A DNA stretch of 41,001 nucleotides, from the NCBI GenBank assembly GCA_902461025.1, contig CABPWC010000003.1:1-41001 (forward strand). Direction: 5' to 3'. Positions 24,462-32,695 of this stretch are shown piece by piece. Positions within the stretch are counted from its first letter, which is position 1; each line of letters begins with the position of its first letter. The stretch comes from an uncultured Streptococcus sp. GTDB lineage: Bacteria; Bacillota; Bacilli; Lactobacillales; Streptococcaceae. The notes under the pieces were generated by a model that was not told where the DNA came from, did no database searches, and worked only from the letters and a program-made list of their open reading frames with translations. The translations under genes and the position numbers were made by a program.

Positions 24462-24574
24462 AGCCCAACTGAACCCGGGCTAAACTCTGTGTGAAAAAGA
24501 TAAACTTTCCTAGAAACTTCAGTTTCTTCGTCAAGTTTCCTATTTTCACTTGGAGTTTTGACGCCCTTGATATC
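24462..24574 (-). ncRNA. Structured spacer element A (rpsN-rpsH), homologous to element B
   Basis: Minus-strand helices: P1 AAACTC / GAGTTT (24553-24558 with 24482-24487), P2 GTGAAAA / TTTTCAC (24543-24549 with 24491-24497), internal loop TAGG opposite TATC, P3 AAACTT / AAGTTT (24533-24538 with 24502-24507), P4 AGAAAC-TGAA-GTTTCT (24512-24527), P5 AGCCC / GGGCT (24477-24481 with 24462-24466) with loop GGGTTCAGTT. The remainder of the 285-nt spacer (24295-24461) adds a GCCAA/TTGGC stem and a GGAGC-GCTCC hairpin. No ORF. Confidence 0.8.
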
Positions 24575-24579
24575 TTAAA

Positions 24580-24765
24580 TTACCAAGATGCTTTTGTTAC
24601 ACCAGGGATTTGACCTTTATATGCCAATTCACGGAAGCAAACACGGCAAAGTTTAAACTTGCGGTAAACTGAGTGTGGACGTCCACAACGTTCACAGCGA
24701 GTGTATGCTTGAGTAGAGAACTTCGCTGGGCGTTTGTTCTTAGCAATCATAGATTTTTTAGCCAT
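24580..24765 (-). CDS. rpsN: Small ribosomal subunit protein uS14, zinc-binding (type Z)
   Basis: A 61-residue S14 with two CxxC pairs (CERC and CRVC, around residues 24-43), the zinc-containing type. Starts MAKKSMIAKNKRPAKF. Streptococci often carry a zinc-free paralogue elsewhere for zinc limitation. Confidence 0.97.
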   Translation of the reverse strand: MAKKSMIAKNKRPAKFSTQAYTRCERCGRPHSVYRKFKLCRVCFRELAYKGQIPGVTKASW

Positions 24766-24782
24766 TAGTTATACCTCCTATA

Positions 24783-25325
24783 TTATTTTGCAAAAGGCAT
24801 TCCAAGGCCTGTAAGCAATGCACGTGACTCTTCGTCAGTGTTAGCAGTAGTAACGATAACGATGTCAAGACCACGAGTTTTGTCAACGTCATCAAAGTTG
24901 ATTTCTGGGAAGATCAATTGTTCTTTCACACCAAGTGTGTAGTTTCCGCGTCCGTCAAATGATTTTGTTGGAACACCGTGGAAGTCACGCACACGTGGAA
25001 GTGATACTGAAACCAATTTATCCAAGAATTCGTACATACGTTCACCACGAAGGGTAACTTTTGCACCGATCGCAACACCTTCACGAAGACGGAAGCCGGC
25101 GATTGATTTTTTAGCTTTAGTGATAAGTGGTTTTTGACCTGAGATAAGCGCCAATTCTTCAGCAGCTTTTTCAAGGCTTTTAGCGTTTGATACTGCTTCA
25201 CCAACACCCATGTTCAAAACGATCTTATCCACTTTAGGAACAGCCATCACTGATGAGTAGTTAAATTGTTCTGTCAAAGCAGGAACTACTTCATTAAGAT
25301 ATTTTTCTTTTAAACGATTTGCCAT
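24783..25325 (-). CDS. rplE: Large ribosomal subunit protein uL5
   Basis: A 180-residue L5, 5S rRNA-binding and P-site contacting. Signatures: LNMGVGEAV, KPLITKAKKSIAGFRLREG, and RVRDFHGVPTKSFDGRGNY. Seventeen nt before rpsN. Confidence 0.98.
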   Translation of the reverse strand: MANRLKEKYLNEVVPALTEQFNYSSVMAVPKVDKIVLNMGVGEAVSNAKSLEKAAEELALISGQKPLITKAKKSIAGFRLREGVAIGAKVTLRGERMYEFLDKLVSVSLPRVRDFHGVPTKSFDGRGNYTLGVKEQLIFPEINFDDVDKTRGLDIVIVTTANTDEESRALLTGLGMPFAK

Positions 25326-25348
25326 TATACTTCTCCTTTCCTTCGTGA

Positions 25349-25654
25349 TTAATCAAGCACTTCGCCTGATTTTTTGTTGTAGCGAACTTTTTTACCGTCT
25401 ACAAATTTGTAACCAACACGACCAGCTACACCATTTTTGTCCAAAACTTGAACGTTTGATACGTGGATAGCTGCTTCCTTCTCGATGATACCACCTTGAG
25501 GAAGTTCGTTAGTTGGACGTTGGTGTTTCTTAACGATGTTAACACCTTCAACGATAACTTTGTTTACTTTTGGAAGGGCAGTAAGGACAACAGCTTCTGT
25601 TCCCTTATCTTTACCAGCGATTACGCGAACTTTGTCGCCTTTTTTTACAAACAT
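25349..25654 (-). CDS. rplX: Large ribosomal subunit protein uL24
   Basis: A 101-residue L24, an early assembly protein with a KOW motif ([20 protein letters not shown]). The shared HVSNV segment follows. Its leader, 25655-25726, carries two GC-rich hairpins. Confidence 0.97.
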
Positions 25655-25726
25655 TTTTTTCTCCTTTTATTCTTACGCCCAATGGGCACCCTGGCTAAGC
25701 CAGGGGACTGTGTTTGTTTTTATTGA
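25655..25726 (-). other. rplN-rplX spacer with two GC-rich hairpins
   Basis: Minus strand CCCTGG-CTTAG-CCAGGG (extendable to 8 bp) followed by GCCCATTGGGC. No T-run follows, so termination is unlikely; mRNA processing or protein binding are possible. Confidence 0.5.
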
Positions 25727-26095
25727 TTAAAGTACTTCTGGAGCAAGTGACACGATCTTCATGAAGCCACCTTCACGCAATTCACGTGCAACTGGGCCAA
25801 AGATACGTGTTCCGCGAGGAGTTTTGTCGTCACGGATGATAACTGCTGCGTTTTCGTCAAATTTGATGTATGAACCATCAGCACGACGAGCACCTGATTT
25901 AGTACGAACGATAACTGCTTTAACAACGTCACCTTTTTTAACCGCACCACCAGGAGTAGCTTGTTTTACAGATGCCACAATAACATCACCGATGTTTGCA
26001 AATTTACGTCCTGAACCACCAAGAACCTTGATAGTCAAGATTTCGCGAGCACCGCTGTTGTCTGCGACTTTCAAACGAGTTTCTGTTTGAATCAT
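25727..26095 (-). CDS. rplN: Large ribosomal subunit protein uL14
   Basis: A 122-residue L14 located at the subunit interface. MIQTETRLKVADNSGAREI, KKGDVVKAVIVRTK and RGTRIFGPVARELR identify it. Confidence 0.98.
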   Translation of the reverse strand: MIQTETRLKVADNSGAREILTIKVLGGSGRKFANIGDVIVASVKQATPGGAVKKGDVVKAVIVRTKSGARRADGSYIKFDENAAVIIRDDKTPRGTRIFGPVARELREGGFMKIVSLAPEVL

Positions 26096-26120
26096 TTCAG
26101 TTTTCTCCTTTCAGGTTTGA

Positions 26121-26381
26121 TTAGATGATTACCGCTTCTTCAACAACTTCTACAAGACGGAAACGTTTTGTAGCTGAAAGCGGACGAGTTTCCATGATAC
26201 GTACGATATCGCCTTCTTTGGCAACATTGTTTTCATCATGTGCTTTGTATTTCTTAGAGTAGTTAATACGTTTACCATAGACTGGGTGGTTACGTTTTGT
26301 TTCAACTACAACTGTGATTGTCTTGTCCATTTTGTCAGATACAACACGTCCAACAAGAACTTTACGATTATTGCGTTCCAT
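26121..26381 (-). CDS. rpsQ: Small ribosomal subunit protein uS17
   Basis: An 86-residue S17, a 16S rRNA-binding OB-fold protein. [18 protein letters not shown] and [22 protein letters not shown] (first part) are typical. Confidence 0.97.
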
Positions 26382-26405
26382 TGAAATTTCTCCTTCCCTA
26401 GTCTA

Positions 26406-26612
26406 TTATTTCGCTTCAGATTGAACTGTTTTGATACGAGCGATTTGTTTTTTAACTTCTTTCAAGCGAGCTGTTTGTTCTAATTGACCAGTAGCAGCTT
26501 GGAAACGAAGTTCGAACAATTCTTTTTTCAATTCGTTTTCGCGCTTCGCGAGTTCTTCTTGAGAAAGACCACGAAGTTCTTTAACAAATTCTTTTACTTC
26601 ATTAAGTTTCAT
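26406..26612 (-). CDS. rpmC: Large ribosomal subunit protein uL29
   Basis: A 68-residue helical-hairpin L29, located at the tunnel exit where SRP and trigger factor dock. [20 protein letters not shown] is the family core. Nine nt after rplP. Confidence 0.97.
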
Positions 26613-26621
26613 GCCTTCTCC

Positions 26622-27035
26622 TTATTCTGCTTCACGTTTTACGAATTTACATTTAACTGGCAATTTGTGGCTTGCAAGACGAAGCGCTTCGCGAGCAACT
26701 TCTTCAGATACACCAGCAACTTCAAACATTACTTTACCACGTTTAACTGGTGCTACCCAACCTTCAGGTGCCCCTTTACCAGATCCCATACGAACCCCGA
26801 TAGCTTTAGCTGTGTAAGATTTGTGTGGGAAGATTTTAATCCAAACTTTACCACCACGTTTCATGTAACGAGTCATGGCGATACGAGCAGCTTCGATTTG
26901 GCGGTTAGTGATCCAGTGGCTAGTTGTAGCTTGAAGACCGTATTCACCGAATGCTACTTCTTTTCCACCTTTTGCTTCACCGCGCATTTTTCCACGGAAT
27001 TCACGACGGTGTTTAACACGTTTAGGTACTAACAT
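26622..27035 (-). CDS. rplP: Large ribosomal subunit protein uL16
   Basis: A 137-residue L16 near the A-site tRNA elbow. MLVPKRVKHRREFRGKMRGE and GSGKGAPEGWVAPVKRGKVMFEV (core) identify it. Residues linked to evernimicin resistance lie in the visible IAMTRYMKRGGKVWI region, which looks wild type. Three nt after rpsC. Confidence 0.98.
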   Translation of the reverse strand: MLVPKRVKHRREFRGKMRGEAKGGKEVAFGEYGLQATTSHWITNRQIEAARIAMTRYMKRGGKVWIKIFPHKSYTAKAIGVRMGSGKGAPEGWVAPVKRGKVMFEVAGVSEEVAREALRLASHKLPVKCKFVKREAE

Positions 27036-27038
27036 TGG

Positions 27039-27692
27039 TTATTTACCTCCTTTAGTGTTTTTACGAGCTGGAAGAACTTCACCACGGTAGATCCATACTT
27101 TAACACCAAGTTTACCGTATGTAGTATCTGCTTCTTCCCAAGCGTAATCGATATCTGCGCGAAGTGTGTGAAGTGGAACTGTACCTTCAGAGTATCCTTC
27201 TGCACGGGCGATATCTGCACCGTTCAAACGACCTGATACTTGAGTTTTGATTCCTTTAGCTCCAGCACGCATTGCACGTTGGATTGCTTGTTTTTGTGCA
27301 CGACGGAAAGCAACACGTTGCTCCAATTGACGAGCAATTCCTTCACCAACAAGGTGAGCATCCAAATCAGGTTGTTTGATTTCGATGATGTTGATGTGTA
27401 CTTGTTTACCAGTCAATTTGTTAAGTTTTGCACGGAGTGCATCAACGTTAGCACCACCTTTACCGATAACCATACCTGGTTTAGCAGTGTGAAGTGAAAC
27501 GTTAACTTTGTTTACTGCGCGTTCGATTTCAATAGTTGAAACTGCTGCGTCAGCAAGTTCTTTTTGAACGAATTTACGGATTGCAAGATCTTCATGAAGG
27601 TAATCCGCGTATTCTTTTTCAGCATACCATTTGGCATCCCAATCACGGATGATACCAACACGCATACCAATTGGATGTACTTTTTGACCCAC
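27039..27692 (-). CDS. rpsC: Small ribosomal subunit protein uS3
   Basis: A 217-residue S3 with a KH domain ([19 protein letters not shown]) and the C-terminal domain with [19 protein letters not shown]. It lines the mRNA entry channel. Confidence 0.98.
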
Positions 27693-27704
27693 GAGTTTAC
27701 CTCC

Positions 27705-28049
27705 TTATTTTTCTGCAACAGCTACTGTGATGTGAGCTGTACGTTTGTTGATTGGTGAAGCTGAACCTTTCGCACGTGGACGGAAACGTTTCATAGTTGG
27801 TCCTTCGTTTGCGAATGCTTCAGATACTACCAAGTTAGCTTTATCCAAACCAAAGTTGTTTTCAGCGTTAGCTACAGCTGAGTTCAAAACTTTCAAGATG
27901 ATTTCAGCAGCTTTGTTTGGAGTGAATGTCAAAATTGCGATTGCATCGGCTACGCTTTTACCACGGATGTTGTCAAGAACAAGACGTGATTTACGAGGTG
28001 AAACACGCACTGTACGAGCCATTGCTTTAGCTGAAGTAATTTCTGCCAT
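27705..28049 (-). CDS. rplV: Large ribosomal subunit protein uL22
   Basis: A 114-residue L22. Its extended hairpin (FANEGPTMKRFRPRAKGSAS) reaches into the exit tunnel at the macrolide site. No insertion or deletion of the sort that confers macrolide resistance is seen. Confidence 0.98.
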   Translation of the reverse strand: MAEITSAKAMARTVRVSPRKSRLVLDNIRGKSVADAIAILTFTPNKAAEIILKVLNSAVANAENNFGLDKANLVVSEAFANEGPTMKRFRPRAKGSASPINKRTAHITVAVAEK

Positions 28050-28060
28050 TTATGTTCTCC

Positions 28061-28342
28061 TTATTTTCTACGTGTCTTCTTGTCGTCTGCGGCGTGACCT
28101 TTGTAAGTACGAGTTGGTGCAAATTCACCAAGCTTGTGACCTACCATGTCTTCTTGGATGTAAACAGGTACGTGTTTACGTCCATCATAAACTGCGATAG
28201 TGTAACCAATGAAACTTGGGAAGATCGTTGAACGACGTGACCAAGTTTTGATAACTTTTTTCTTTTCGTCGTTAGCTTGAGCTTCAACTTTTTTCATCAA
28301 ATGCTCATCGACGAAAGGTCCTTTTTTAAGACTGCGTCCCAT
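28061..28342 (-). CDS. rpsS: Small ribosomal subunit protein uS19
   Basis: A 93-residue S19 of the 30S head. [18 protein letters not shown] and [21 protein letters not shown] (core) are diagnostic. Separated from rplB by a 102-nt GC-rich spacer. Confidence 0.98.
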
Positions 28343-28444
28343 TTTTATATTTTCTCCTTTAAATATAGTACCACAGCGGCTTGCGCTTTTAACGAGCGCT
28401 ACCGAGCTGGCGGATTATCTAGCGCTTAAGCGACTAGTTTTAAA
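28343..28444 (-). other. rplB-rpsS spacer with GC-rich hairpins
   Basis: Minus strand carries CTAG-T-CGCTTAAGCG-CTAG (a near palindrome at its 5' end) and CGG...AGCGCT / AGCGC...CCG. The segment is locally richer in G+C than its surroundings and has no ORF or U-tract. Confidence 0.5.
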
Positions 28445-29278
28445 TTATTTCTCGTTGCGACGACGAACGATAAGTTTGTCAGATTTCGCTTTCTTGTTAC
28501 GAGTTTTAAGACCAAGTGCAGGTTTACCCCAAGGAGTAGATGGCGCTTTACGTCCAACTGGTGCTTTACCTTCACCACCACCGTGTGGGTGATCGTTAGG
28601 GTTCATTACAGAACCACGAACTGTTGGGCGGATACCTTTCCAACGGCTACGTCCTGCTTTACCAAGGTTTACAAGTCCATGTTGTTCGTTTCCGACAACA
28701 CCAACTGTAGCACGACAAGTTCCAAGAATCATACGAACTTCACCTGATTGAAGACGAACAAGAACGTATTTACCTTCTTGACCCAATACTTGAGCAGAAG
28801 CTCCAGCAGCACGTACCAATTCTCCACCACGACCTGGTTTCAATTCGATGTTGTGGATCAAAGTACCAACTGGAATGTTAGCAAGTGGAAGAGCGTTTCC
28901 GACTTTGATATCTGCTTCTGGACCTGAAACGATACGTTGACCTACTTCAAGACCTTTTGGAGCGATGATGTATGCTTTCACACCGTCAGTGTAGTGTACA
29001 AGAGCGATGTTTGCAGAACGGTTTGGATCGTACTCGATAGTTTTAACAACTGCTTCAACGTTGTCTTTGTTACGTTTAAAGTCAACCAAACGGTAGAAAC
29101 GTTTGTGTCCACCACCTTGGTGACGAACTGTGATACGACCGTTGTTGTTACGACCAGCCTTGCTCTTCAATGCAACAAGCAATGATTTTTCAGGAGTGCT
29201 TGTTGTGATTTCAGCGAAATCCAAAGAAGTCATATTACGGCGACCGTTTGTTGTTGGTTTATAAACACGAATTCCCAC
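28445..29278 (-). CDS. rplB: Large ribosomal subunit protein uL2
   Basis: A 277-residue L2, required for subunit association and peptidyl transfer. MGIRVYKPTTNGRRNMT starts it, and VMNPNDHPHGGGEGK contains the conserved His near the catalytic centre. Confidence 0.98.
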   Translation of the reverse strand: MGIRVYKPTTNGRRNMTSLDFAEITTSTPEKSLLVALKSKAGRNNNGRITVRHQGGGHKRFYRLVDFKRNKDNVEAVVKTIEYDPNRSANIALVHYTDGVKAYIIAPKGLEVGQRIVSGPEADIKVGNALPLANIPVGTLIHNIELKPGRGGELVRAAGASAQVLGQEGKYVLVRLQSGEVRMILGTCRATVGVVGNEQHGLVNLGKAGRSRWKGIRPTVRGSVMNPNDHPHGGGEGKAPVGRKAPSTPWGKPALGLKTRNKKAKSDKLIVRRRNEK

Positions 29279-29295
29279 GATATTTCCTCCTTAGA

Positions 29296-29592
29296 TTATT
29301 CAGCTTCAGCTGCAAACAACTCGATTGCTTTTGAATCAGCTGTAAGAGTGATGATAGCTTTTTTAGTTTTGTTAGTAAAACCAGTGTAACGTCCAACACG
29401 TTTAGCTTTAGGTTTCACGTTGATTGTGTTAACATTTGCAACTTTAACACCTTCAAAAGCAGCTTCAACAGCTTGCTTGATCAAAAGTTTGTGTGCACGA
29501 GTGTCAACTTCAAATACATATTTCCCTGCTTCAAGTTGAGCCATTGAGCTTTCAGTGATAACAGGTTTTTTGATAACATCATACAAATTCAT
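29296..29592 (-). CDS. rplW: Large ribosomal subunit protein uL23
   Basis: A 98-residue L23 at the tunnel exit, docking site for trigger factor and [20 protein letters not shown] and [19 protein letters not shown] identify it. Its ATG overlaps the rplD stop by 1 nt (TAATG), so translation is probably coupled. Confidence 0.98.
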
Positions 29593-30215
29593 TATGCAAG
29601 AACCTCCTCGATTTTAGAGATAGCTGCTTGAGTAACAAGAAGTTTGTCACTATTTGCGATGTCAAGAACACTTGCAGTTGTAGCAGTCGCAACTTTCACG
29701 TTTGGAAGGTTACGAGCTGAAAGAGCTGCGAATTCGTTTCCTTCTTCAAGAATAACAAGGACTTTAGAATCGATGCTCAAAGCTGCAAGAACTTTTGCAA
29801 ATTCAGCAGTTTTTGGAGCTGTAAATTCAAGAGAATCAACGGCTACAAATTTGTTTTCAGCAACTTTTTCAGAGTAAACTGATTTAAGAGCTAGGCGACG
29901 AACTTTTTGTGGAAGTTTGTAGCCGTATGAACGTGGAGTTGGTCCGAAGACAACACCACCACCACGCCATTGTGGTGAGCGGATAGAACCTTGACGAGCA
30001 CGTCCAGTTCCTTTTTGACGCCATGGTTTGCGTCCACCACCTGAAACAGCTGAGCGGTTTTTAACTGCGTGAGTTCCTTGACGAAGGCTAGCACGTTGGC
30101 TGATGATCACATCAAACACAACAGATTGGTTTGGTTCGATACCAAAGATTGCATCGTTAAGAACAACTTCGCCCGCTTGTTTACCAGTTTGGTCGAATAA
30201 TGTTACATTTGCCAT
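29592..30215 (-). CDS. rplD: Large ribosomal subunit protein uL4
   Basis: A 207-residue L4. The tunnel loop [20 protein letters not shown] is wild type at the positions usually altered in macrolide resistance (GTG). In several bacteria L4 also represses its own S10 operon through the leader. Confidence 0.98.
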
Positions 30216-30239
30216 TTTGACTGTATTCCCCTTTCCTTA

Positions 30240-30866
30240 TTATTTACCAGCTTTAACTGCTGATTTGATAGTGATAAGAGATTTCTTAGCACCTGGTACG
30301 TTACCTTTGATAAGGATAACGTTCTTTTCTGGAACAACTTGTACAACTTCAAGGTTTTGAATTGTTACGCGGTCGCCACCCATACGTCCTGCAAGGTTTT
30401 TACCTTTGAATACGCGGTTAGGTGCAACAGGTCCCATAGAACCTGGACGACGGTGGTAACGAGAACCGTGAGCCATAGGTCCACGTGATTGTCCGTGGCG
30501 TTTGATAACACCTTGGAAACCTTTACCTTTAGATGTACCAGTTACATCAACAATGTCTCCAGCTGCGAAAGTTTCAACTGTGATTTCAGCACCAACTTCC
30601 AAGCCTTCAACGTTTTTGAATTCACGAATGAAGCGCTTAGGAGCCGTGTTAGCTTTTGCTACATGTCCTTTAGCAGGTTTGTTGCTCAATACTTCGCGTT
30701 TGTCATCGAAACCAACTTGGATAGCGTTGTAACCATCTGTTTCAACAGTTTTAACTTGAAGAACAACGTTTGGAGTTGCTTCGATAACTGTTACAGGGAT
30801 CAATTCGCCAGCTTCAGTGAAGATTTGAGTCATTCCCACTTTTTTCCCTAAGATTCCTTTTGTCAT
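30240..30866 (-). CDS. rplC: Large ribosomal subunit protein uL3
   Basis: A 208-residue L3, an early assembly protein reaching the peptidyl-transferase centre. MTKGILGKKVGMTQIF and HGSRYHRRPGSMG are diagnostic. The 82-nt spacer after rpsJ holds a GAGC...GCTC hairpin. Confidence 0.98.
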   Translation of the reverse strand: MTKGILGKKVGMTQIFTEAGELIPVTVIEATPNVVLQVKTVETDGYNAIQVGFDDKREVLSNKPAKGHVAKANTAPKRFIREFKNVEGLEVGAEITVETFAAGDIVDVTGTSKGKGFQGVIKRHGQSRGPMAHGSRYHRRPGSMGPVAPNRVFKGKNLAGRMGGDRVTIQNLEVVQVVPEKNVILIKGNVPGAKKSLITIKSAVKAGK

Positions 30867-30948
30867 GAGAAAATAGTTCCTTTTCTATATTTTTTATTCA
30901 AAAAGTTTTTAACGAGCGTTTTTTATGCTCAAGGTTTCAAACTTTAGA

Positions 30949-31257
30949 TTAAAGTTTGATTTCTACGTTTACACCACTTGGAAGATCCAATTTCATCAAA
31001 GCGTCAACTGTTTTTTGAGTTGGGTTGATGATGTCGATCAAACGTTTGTGTGTACGCATTTCGAATTGTTCGCGAGAATCTTTGTATTTGTGAGTCGCAC
31101 GAATGATTGTGTAGAGGCTACGCTCAGTTGGAAGTGGGATTGGACCCGCAACTTGTGCACCTGTACGAGTAGCTGATTCTACGATTTTTGCAGCCGCTGT
31201 GTCAAGCGTACGGTGTTCGTAAGCTTTCAAACGGATACGGATTTTTTTGTTTGCCAT
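30949..31257 (-). CDS. rpsJ: Small ribosomal subunit protein uS10
   Basis: A 102-residue S10, also the NusE antitermination partner. MANKKIRIRLKAYEHRTLD and the loop IRATHKYKDSREQFEMRTH, where tigecycline-resistance changes occur, look wild type. First gene of the superoperon, AGGAG before the ATG. Confidence 0.98.
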   Translation of the reverse strand: MANKKIRIRLKAYEHRTLDTAAAKIVESATRTGAQVAGPIPLPTERSLYTIIRATHKYKDSREQFEMRTHKRLIDIINPTQKTVDALMKLDLPSGVNVEIKL

Positions 31258-31386
31258 CTTTTTCTCCTTTTCGTCTATTTAAGATAATAGGCTAGCTCCA
31301 CAAGAAAACCGACGCGCGTTGCGTGGCAATGCAACCGAGCGTGTCGCAACCTCTTGCATCAAAGCTAAGGCTGTAATTTACAGCAC
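31258..31386 (-). promoter_or_regulatory. S10 operon leader (L4-type autoregulatory RNA)
   Basis: A ~129-nt leader folds on the minus strand into a small hairpin GCTGTA / TACAGC, then a long one between 31293 and 31367. Its helices run TAGCT / AGCTA, CAAGA / TCTTG, CGACaCGC / GCGcGTCG and an apical GTTGC / GCAAC. This nested long hairpin ahead of rpsJ is what is expected of the Firmicute S10 leader controlled by L4; direct homology was not tested. Confidence 0.75.
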
Positions 31387-31392
31387 CATAAT

Positions 31393-31421
31393 AGAATAAC
31401 ACAAAGCCCCTGCGATTGCAA
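31393..31421 (-). promoter_or_regulatory. Promoter of the ribosomal superoperon
   Basis: Minus strand -35 TTGCAA (31416-31421), 17-bp spacer, -10 TATTCT (31393-31398). It is the only strong promoter seen before rpsJ. The stretch 31422-31555 up to nrdG is A/T-rich with no recognised gene or clear terminator. Confidence 0.82.
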
Positions 31422-31555
31422 GGGATTTGACAGGATTTTTTTAATTTTTCGAATGAAACTGTTTTCTTATCGCTCCTTATCTCAAAAAAGCATAAATGAA
31501 GAGCAAATTTTTATTTTTTCTTCTATATTAAGATACAGTTTCTGCAATTGTTTTT

Positions 31556-32152
31556 TTATTCTCTCTTCACCTGTTCATAGCTTTGCTTCCCATCATTAAG
31601 CTTGTCCCAAATAACTACTTTTCCACTTTGCAGAGATTTTTGTACATCGATAATTCGTTGATTGGAAGAGCCACGGAATTGAAGCATGAGATTACGCTTG
31701 CTTTTATCATACCGTCCATCAACCAAGATATCAATCATTGACAAGAGCTCCAGTTTATCAGGTGTTTCCAACATCATTTCTTCCCATGTGTATCCAGTCC
31801 AAGACCAGATATCTTTTTCTGGCAATTCTTTCCGTATACGTTTCACGAGAGGCAAGAGGATTCCTGTATTTAGGAAGGGTTCTCCTCCTAATAAAGTCAA
31901 GCCTTGAACATAGGGTTGGGCTAGGTCTGCCATGATTTGCTCTTCCAACTCTGGGGTATAAGGTATGCCTGCGTTAAAGGACCAGGTCGCTACGTTGTAA
32001 CAGCCCTCACAGTGAAACATGCAGCCGGCCACATAAAGGGAATTGCGCACTCCTTCGCCATCGACAAAGTTAAAAGCCTTATAATCAATGATTCGACCTT
32101 GACTCAGTTCTTCACTTTTCCACTCGCCTGGTTTTGGTGTATTCCATGTCAT
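31556..32152 (-). CDS. nrdG: Anaerobic ribonucleotide reductase activating protein
   Basis: A 198-residue radical-SAM enzyme that installs the glycyl radical in NrdD. The CxxxCxxC cluster motif is CMFHCEGC (about residues 45-52), followed by the SAM-binding LLGGEPFLN. The start MTWNTPKPGEW at 32152 has GGAG 8 nt upstream. Five nt after the GNAT gene, last of the nrdD operon. A longer open frame of 8 codons lacks support. Confidence 0.96.
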   Translation of the reverse strand: MTWNTPKPGEWKSEELSQGRIIDYKAFNFVDGEGVRNSLYVAGCMFHCEGCYNVATWSFNAGIPYTPELEEQIMADLAQPYVQGLTLLGGEPFLNTGILLPLVKRIRKELPEKDIWSWTGYTWEEMMLETPDKLELLSMIDILVDGRYDKSKRNLMLQFRGSSNQRIIDVQKSLQSGKVVIWDKLNDGKQSYEQVKRE

Positions 32153-32157
32153 GCTTT

Positions 32158-32658
32158 CTACTCCAAGTCTATCCAATAGCGCTCCGTTCCGTTTCGAACA
32201 TCCTCATAAACACCACCGTTAGCTAAAATAACAGCTCGGCTGGCAGGATTTTCTGTGCTACAAGTCAGCAGTGATCGTTTAATATTCTTTCCCTTAGCAA
32301 CTTGCAAACCTTGTCGGAGGGATTCTTTGGCGTAGCCCTTACCTCTTTCAGACGGGCGGATGGAATAGCCAATATGACCACCTACCTCCAGCAAATAGTC
32401 ACTAAGACGCAATCTCAGATTGAGGAACCCTACGGCTTGTCCATCTTTTGCAAAAGCGACTAATTGAATAGCAGGCACCCACCCTTCAGGCAGATTAATC
32501 CCCATTTCCTGATCCTGATTACTTTCTAACCACTCTTCATAAACAAAATTCTCAGCATCCCAAAATCCCCCATCGTGGGCTGATTGGCTCTTTTCAAACT
32601 CTGCCATCATCTCTAAAACTGTTTCTTTATCTGCTAATCTTGGTCTGCGTAGTATCAT
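32158..32658 (-). CDS. GNAT-family N-acetyltransferase
   Basis: A 166-residue acetyltransferase with the CoA-binding signature SIRPSERGKGYAKESLRQGL (Q/RxxGxG/A type) and the C-terminal ASRAVILANGGVYEDV. The substrate is unknown. It is fixed between nrdD and nrdG in related streptococci, so it may be expressed anaerobically. GGAGG lies 5 nt before the ATG. Confidence 0.9.
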   Translation of the reverse strand: MILRRPRLADKETVLEMMAEFEKSQSAHDGGFWDAENFVYEEWLESNQDQEMGINLPEGWVPAIQLVAFAKDGQAVGFLNLRLRLSDYLLEVGGHIGYSIRPSERGKGYAKESLRQGLQVAKGKNIKRSLLTCSTENPASRAVILANGGVYEDVRNGTERYWIDLE

Positions 32659-32695
32659 TTTTACCTCCAGCTAAGAGAAAAGCGAGAGGCAACTC

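Noticed and set aside
26484..27032. 182-codon plus-strand ORF opposite rplP and rpmC
   Set aside because: It is the antisense of two highly conserved ribosomal genes; length reflects their codon bias, and its Phe/Thr/Ser-rich product has no recognisable domain.
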